Assembly (NCBI GenBank): GCA_024138025.1
Contig: JAMXBD010001436.1
Coordinates: forward strand, 186,001 to 250,000
Length of the DNA stretch: 64,000 nt
Reading direction: 5' to 3'
DNA from: Combretum micranthum
Taxonomy: Eukaryota > Streptophyta > Magnoliopsida > Myrtales > Combretaceae
The notes beneath the pieces were generated by a model. The model was not told the origin of the DNA and searched no databases. It saw only the letters and a list, made by a program, of their open reading frames with translations. This document shows, piece by piece, positions 59,051 to 64,000 of this stretch (position 1 is its first letter; every line of letters begins with the position of its first letter). Both the position numbers and the translations under genes were made by a program.

Positions 59051-60490
59051 GTGGGCTTATTAGGCTTGCAAAATAGAACACGGTTACTAGCATATCAGGA
59101 TTAGGCCTAACATGGATACTCTAATGCTCAAGTTAGTAAGAGGTCGATGTAGGTGTAGATAATGAGTATGAGAGAGAGTCTATGCATCATTACTATTCTT
59201 ATGGAGTGGAAGGAGATATTTATTGTAGGCGAATCCTAGCAGTCGAGTGCTTCTTGATGTAAGATGGAGTAATTGACATCCTATCAAGGCTTTAGGCCAT
59301 GTCTACATGAGTTGGGCCTATGCCCAATGGGTTGGACTATGCAGTCATCGGGTTAGACTATACTTGAGAGCCTTGTAATCTATATTAGACCATTAACAAA
59401 GCTGTATATTAAGTATGGTCCTTGAAAACACATTAGAAACACTTAAGAGAAGAGAGAGAAGAAGGGAGGGGAGGGGGGGGAGGGGGGGGGGGGGGGGAGG
59501 GGTTGGGGGGGCACTGAATTGATTATTTGACCTAAAATATTCAAATATATAATTTTTATGCAAAGGAATAATTTAAACTTTGATGACAGTAGATATAGCA
59601 ATAACAAAGTACAATAAGAAATATGAAAGAGATAGGGAAAGAAGATTTATGCCTAGATTTAACATGAAGTTTGATTTACTTCTTACTCTCCACAATCACC
59701 TAAATCACCTCCAACAGAGGACTTCACACACTTCATTAATTTCAAAAACACACAAGCTCAAGTAGAGCAGTACATAAGTTTATGACACTCAGGAAATAGA
59801 ATATTTCCTTCTCTTTATAGTGCTCTCTTATAGATAACAAAGAAAGAACAGAGCATTGATTTCATTTTTCTCTCTTTTCAGATTTTGCAAAATAATGAAC
59901 AAGGATGAATTTTTTTTTATTTGTTTGTTTGCAAATGAAAGCTCTTAATTAGGAATCTCCCAAAGATGTGTATTTATAGATTTCAAGAGATTTAAATGTT
60001 TGTTAAAGATAATGTCTTAAAAACATCAAGTATTAAATGTGCGTAACGGCTCTTTCATCAAACCCCATTGGCTCATATTTTGAACCCATCGCACCTTGGT
60101 TCTTGTCACACCTTATTCATGCCTTAGTTCTTTATTGCGCCTTAGATTTGAACCTATCGAGCCTTAAATTTGCCGTGCCTTGAATTGAACTTGTTGAGCC
60201 TGGAAATTAACCTTGTTGTGCCATAGGAAGTGGTCCTATCGATCCCTCAATGAAAGCCATGTTCAAGGCTATGCTTAGAGATTTGTTCTTGGTTGTTAGT
60301 TCATTTTTTCCTACATAAACTCGAGAGAACAACATATACACAAAACGCACACACAAATATATTATTATTTATCCAAATTGTTTGACTATTAAGTGTAGTT
60401 TAATACAATTGAGTAGTTGATTGTGGAGCTAATTATCTCATCAAAATTCACATTAAACACATAAGTTCAATAGTTCTTTCATCTAGATGA
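59051..60490. other. AT-rich DNA with a long G run, no gene recognised
   Basis: No coding family seen. 59461-59511 is almost pure G on the plus strand. 60080-60250 has loose repeats of (G/C)CCTTG.ATT motifs about 25-35 bp apart. Some of this probably also separates pieces of the minus-strand hAT relic, but I could not define ends. Confidence 0.4.
59461..59511 (+). repeat. Poly-G / GGGA low-complexity run
   Basis: About 40 of 51 bases are G, in runs up to about 17 interrupted by single A's, after a GA-rich lead-in (59450-59470). It can form quadruplexes, and base calls and lengths in such runs are often unreliable. Confidence 0.9.
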
Positions 60491-60499
60491 GGGATCAAA

Positions 60500-60720
60500 C
60501 ATTTGGGCATTTATCTAGCTCAATATTAACATCAATATCAATTTTAGATATAAGACTATAATGGTAATACAAATTTAAATAGTGAGCTACAACATGGCCT
60601 ATGAAGTTGAAGCTCATATCTCTTGTTAATAATCTTAAATACTGGCTCATAACTACATTAAATGAATATGATAATATACATTTTAGCAAATTAAACTTTA
60701 AAAGGGACATTGGAAAGAAA
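60500..60720 (-). pseudogene. hAT transposase middle fragment
   Basis: The minus-strand frame 60710-60495 includes HVVAHYLNLYYHYSLISK, resembling the ..HAAAYYLNPQFHY.. motif in the middle of DUF659-type hAT transposases. Reading continues to a stop near 60495. It is in the same orientation, and the expected order, relative to the fragments at 62.8-63.2 kb and 58.6-59.0 kb. Confidence 0.5.
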
Positions 60721-60787
60721 AAAACTCATATGGCTAATGAGTTAGGATATTATCTTTTTTTTTTTACATTATTAAAATCTATTTTAT

Positions 60788-61971
60788 AGGGAATTTGCAA
60801 ATTACTCCATCGATTTTTTACCAAGATGCAGATTCACTCCTTCAACTTTGAAAGCGAGCTTATTTAACCCCTTAAACTTTTAATAATTGGCATAATTAAG
60901 GATAATTAACATTTCTTAATAAATTTGTAGATCCGCACCTAAATGAAAGTTTGTGGGTGAATCCGCACATAGGTGAAAGTTCGAGGTGGTATTTTGTTTT
61001 ATGCTGAATTTTGAAAGTTTAAGTGGTTAAAAACTCACTTTGTGATATGCTCTCAATGACAACAATGAAGTAATTTAAATAGTTTAGAGATATTTAAGGA
61101 TTGTAATTGATTTACACATAAATGAATTGATATGGACAACACTATTAACAGAGATGACACATCGATAACAACTTGAACTACACTTTTACTCTCTTGAGAT
61201 TATACATAAGATTGATCGAGTGGTTGTTTGTCATAATTAATGATTGATAAGAACAAGGGTTTTGTTCCTTAAGAGAAAAATAATCACAAGGTCATAATAG
61301 TATTCATTAGCTAAGGTTTCTTACATAAGAGGACTATTTATATACACCCCTAATAAGGGTGAAAAAAGGTAAACAATGCAAAATAACAAAGAAGAAGTAC
61401 ACACTAGAATAATGGAGATCGCACCCTTAGATGTAGCTGTGGTACTGGCCCCGATTTTCTCTGTAGGAAACTTAAGTTTTCCCTTATCAATGGGCACGGC
61501 CACGGTTGTGGTCGCAGTTGTGGATCGCAGCATAAGCCACAGGCGCGATTGTGGCAACAATCTCCATTGTAGTGAAACTTAATTTCCCCTTGTTGGTAGT
61601 TTTGGCGGTGATTATGGCTTCATGCCATCCATGGTCTCAAGCACGCCTGTGCTTCTAGCCATGGCTCCTTCCACGCTTGAAATTGCTTCATTTTGTCCTC
61701 GAATGCGCAATCTTTGTCTGTCTTGTCACCTTTAAGAGTCCAAATCATGTTCATGTTTAAACCCCTAGTGTGATCCTAATAATTTTCAATGAGTTGCATC
61801 TCCTCTTTTGTATTTGTTTTGTTACAGACTTGTTGGACTAGCCTTTATATTCCTTTTGTTCTTACTCTAGTAATGGGGTCTCCTTGAAATTAATTCCTAT
61901 CATTTTGAAAGTTTAGGAGGTGACTCATACTTCGATAAATGTTTAGGGAGGTGATTTGCAATTTCCCTTTA
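60788..61971. mobile_element. Foldback element with a non-palindromic insert
   Basis: Left arm AGGGAATTTGCAAATTACTC and reverse-complemented right arm AGGGAAATTGCAAATCACCTC start the inverted ends. The flanks CTATTTTAT and TTATTTTAA (7 of 9) may be a degraded 9-bp duplication. The palindromic arms extend about 230 bp on the left but only about 90 bp on the right. The centre (about 61040-61890) is unrelated, with GC-richer text at 61430-61730, and is bordered by a direct repeat of TTTTGAAAGTTTA. It looks like a small MITE that later received an insertion. Confidence 0.5.
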
Positions 61972-62408
61972 TTTTAATCTTCCCCTTAGCAAGTTTTATT
62001 TCTAGATAAGTAAAGCTTATAGTTGGTCAGTCATCTAAATCACCATTTTTTTTTTCAAAAAAAAAGACAAAAACCTAATAAAAGGAAATGCAATTTTGAA
62101 GCAAGTAATAGCATTTTTTTTTTAAATCTACTCTCCATACTAGTTTATAAATCTAATTTTCATCTCCTTTGCCTAAATATTTTAAATGATTTCCAGCGAA
62201 TGGAAGTGAACATGGTCATTGGTTGGCCCTTTAACCCACTAAGGCATCCTACAATAAATAAGAAGTAGCAAACCAAGTTATACCGAGCTTAATTAAGTCT
62301 TTCTTTTTTGTATTATGCCTTCATGAGTAGATAATTATAGCTTAGGAGTAAATACATGTACTAGTTTTCCTTTCTTTTCAATTGTTCCATTATGGATCCT
62401 TAATTGCT
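61972..62408. other. AT-rich DNA, nothing recognised
   Basis: No coding frame or repeat end recognised. It lies between the foldback element and the MITE at 62415. Confidence 0.4.
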
Positions 62409-62414
62409 TATTAA

Positions 62415-62790
62415 AGAGGTAAATTACACAGTATCAACGTTTATGACTAAGTTCATTTAAAGTATCAATGTTTCAAGTGGTCAAAGGGAGGTATCAATGT
62501 TTCACAAAGTGAATCAAATAAGCTATCAATGTTTTGCAAAGTTCATTTAAGATATCAATATTTCAATCATTTTACAATTAAGTTTACTAAATTTTTATCA
62601 ATGGTCAATTATTAATAGCTTATTTGACTCACTTTACAAAACGTTGATTCCTCTTTTAACCATTTGAAGTGTTGATACCTTAAATGAATTTATTTCTAAA
62701 CGTTAATTTTTCTTTTGAACAACTTAAAGTGTTGATACATTAAATGAACTTGCCCTCAAATATTGATACCTTTTGATGTAATTTACCCCT
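62415..62790. mobile_element. Foldback MITE with TATTAA target duplication
   Basis: The left end AGAGGTAAATTACACAGTAT and reverse-complemented right end AGGGGTAAATTACATCAAAA match closely. Inner arms (AAGTGAATCAAATAAGCTAT and its inverted partner TAGCTTATTTGACTCACTTT) complete a near-palindrome of 376 bp. TATTAA flanks both sides (62409-62414 and 62791-62796). The same family occurs at 38932-39229. Confidence 0.75.
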
Positions 62791-62792
62791 TA

Positions 62793-63190
62793 TTAAAGCC
62801 CTTTAAAATCGAATGAATGCATTGTATTGCACAAGACGTTCAATATAAACCTTTTCTTTATCAATTCTTCTCTTGCTACTTTATAATTTGTAGCGTTAGT
62901 TGTAATCACTTGTCTAACATTTTCTTCTCTAACCTTCTCCACAACATCATCTAACATAGGAAAAACTTTATGAGTTGTCATGGAGATATTGAAAGCATCA
63001 ATGGACTATAAAAAGATCATTCCTTTATGGATATTCACTAAGAAATTGGATGCAGAAAACTTCTTTCTACCAATCCATGCATTTGACATAATAAAGCAAC
63101 TTGATTTTTTTTTTTTATTATACTTGACAGTCCTCAAGCAATTCCATTGTCCAAACTACTTCTTTCTTCAAATATGTCTCCCTTAACTCA
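62793..63190 (-). pseudogene. hAT (DUF659) transposase fragment
   Basis: Reading on the minus strand: HELRETYLKKEV (63190-63150), an A-rich interruption, then MSNAWIGRKKFSASNFLVN and IHKGMIFL*SIDAFNIS (63085-62985), and after that MLDDVVEKVREENVRQVITTN (62955-62895) and ATNYKVAREELIKKR. This matches the DUF659 core of plant hAT transposases, where SDGWTD..FLVNSP..GT.FL.SID and DNA.N(Y/F)K are usual. The D of SDGWTD is replaced and there is an in-frame stop, so it is dead. It ends at the MITE and is the N-terminal part of the relic whose other pieces lie at 60.5, 58.6 and 44.6 kb. Confidence 0.8.
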
Positions 63191-64000
63191 TGACATGAAG
63201 GAGGCTTAAGCCTACGACCTTATTAGTCAACCACCTTAAGCATCTTAGTGAAATATATTTTAGATGGCCTTTATTTGTGGAAACATTGTTAACTACGTAA
63301 TTACTAAAACACTCAAAGTGATTTGTTTAGCGCTCAAAAAGATAAAATTAAAGGTGATGCAAAATACTATATGAGATGACCCTTATTTGTGGAAACATTG
63401 TTCTAACATACTATTCGAGGGTGCATTTCTTAAGAGGAAAATACTTTAATTGCAATTTTGTCATCCATATGCATGCATAGTTGTCAAAATCACAAGTCAA
63501 ATATATGATTTCATGAGTTTATCATTTTGTATGTTTTTTTCTTAATTAAAATGAATATAAAATTGTTTAAGTGTAGACTTTAAGCAAAATTGTGAATTTA
63601 GTTGTATGATTCCACACGTTTACAATTAAAATTGGTTTTTGCATGATTTAACAACCATGGTGCATCTGGATGACACTTTAATGCAAAGAGGATGACTCGT
63701 AGGGTTTTGGAGGGTGGATTGTTTTAGCTTACTTTATTTCATGATTTATATGAGTAGAGGGTTAAATATAAAATTAGCTCTATAGGCTAAGTAATAGGGC
63801 CCAGAGAGTCAAGACTATAAAATTGGGATGACTAAGAGAGATTTGGCATGGTAGGCTTGGAGTATGGATCATTAGATTAGATCGAACCGTCCGCTTTCAA
63901 GCTTTCTCAAGGAGCTCATACACTTAAAGAGGCTTTACGTGGACCAAAGAGTCAATGGAGAAATCCATCATTAGGAGGACTTATCATGCCTATTGATGGT
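63191..64000. other. Intergenic AT-rich DNA, nothing recognised
   Basis: No coding frame of note. GACC(C/T)TTATTTGTGGAAACATTGTT occurs near 63270 (as GGCCTTTATTTGTGGAAACA) and near 63379 (as GACCCTTATTTGTGGAAACA), a short direct repeat about 110 bp apart. Confidence 0.45.

Overview
The window is nuclear DNA of a flowering plant, most likely a eudicot. It is AT-rich, with one intron-rich gene (20 GT-AG introns, one of 2.4 kb) in a sea of old, nested transposable elements. No bacterial or organellar gene organisation was seen. I cannot name the species.

Layout. 1-2096: intergenic, nothing recognised. 2097-9483: a 6.5 kb hAT transposon (broken BED-finger transposase) invaded by an LTR-like block, followed directly by a small non-autonomous hAT; three copies of one 8-bp target sequence mark the joints. 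10859-21062, minus strand: the only gene that looks intact, a STE20/SPS1-related (OSR1/Fray-like) Ser/Thr kinase. I rebuilt it as 21 exons, 2202 coding bases and 733 residues. 21397-27781: a Mutator-like element (MULE) whose left edge lies about 335 bp upstream of the kinase start codon. It carries a truncated mudrA transposase and a separate multi-exon plant mobile domain (PMD/MAIN-like) gene, both broken. Its two ends hold arrays of a short palindrome, and its left terminal repeat is split by a MITE. 27.8-40.8 kb: mostly anonymous AT-rich DNA with foldback MITEs, a tRNA-like SINE relic and a Ty1/copia gag remnant.

40.8-63.2 kb: a stacked set of insertions. Fragments of a DUF659-type hAT transposase, all on the minus strand, are separated by later insertions: a MITE, a long foldback element and a Ty3/gypsy element. 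The gypsy element (44937-58566) has two LTRs, a primer-binding site and a perfect 5-bp target duplication. Its reverse transcriptase is split by a 3.7 kb solo LTR, which is itself split by a second solo LTR of the same family. A third member of that family (40791-44635, perfect ACAAG duplication) lies 300 bp to the left.

The kinase gene is the only likely functional protein gene. All transposon genes seen carry stops, frameshifts or lost catalytic residues. The most interesting material is the PMD-carrying MULE with its palindrome arrays beside the kinase promoter, and the nesting record, which gives a relative order of insertions.
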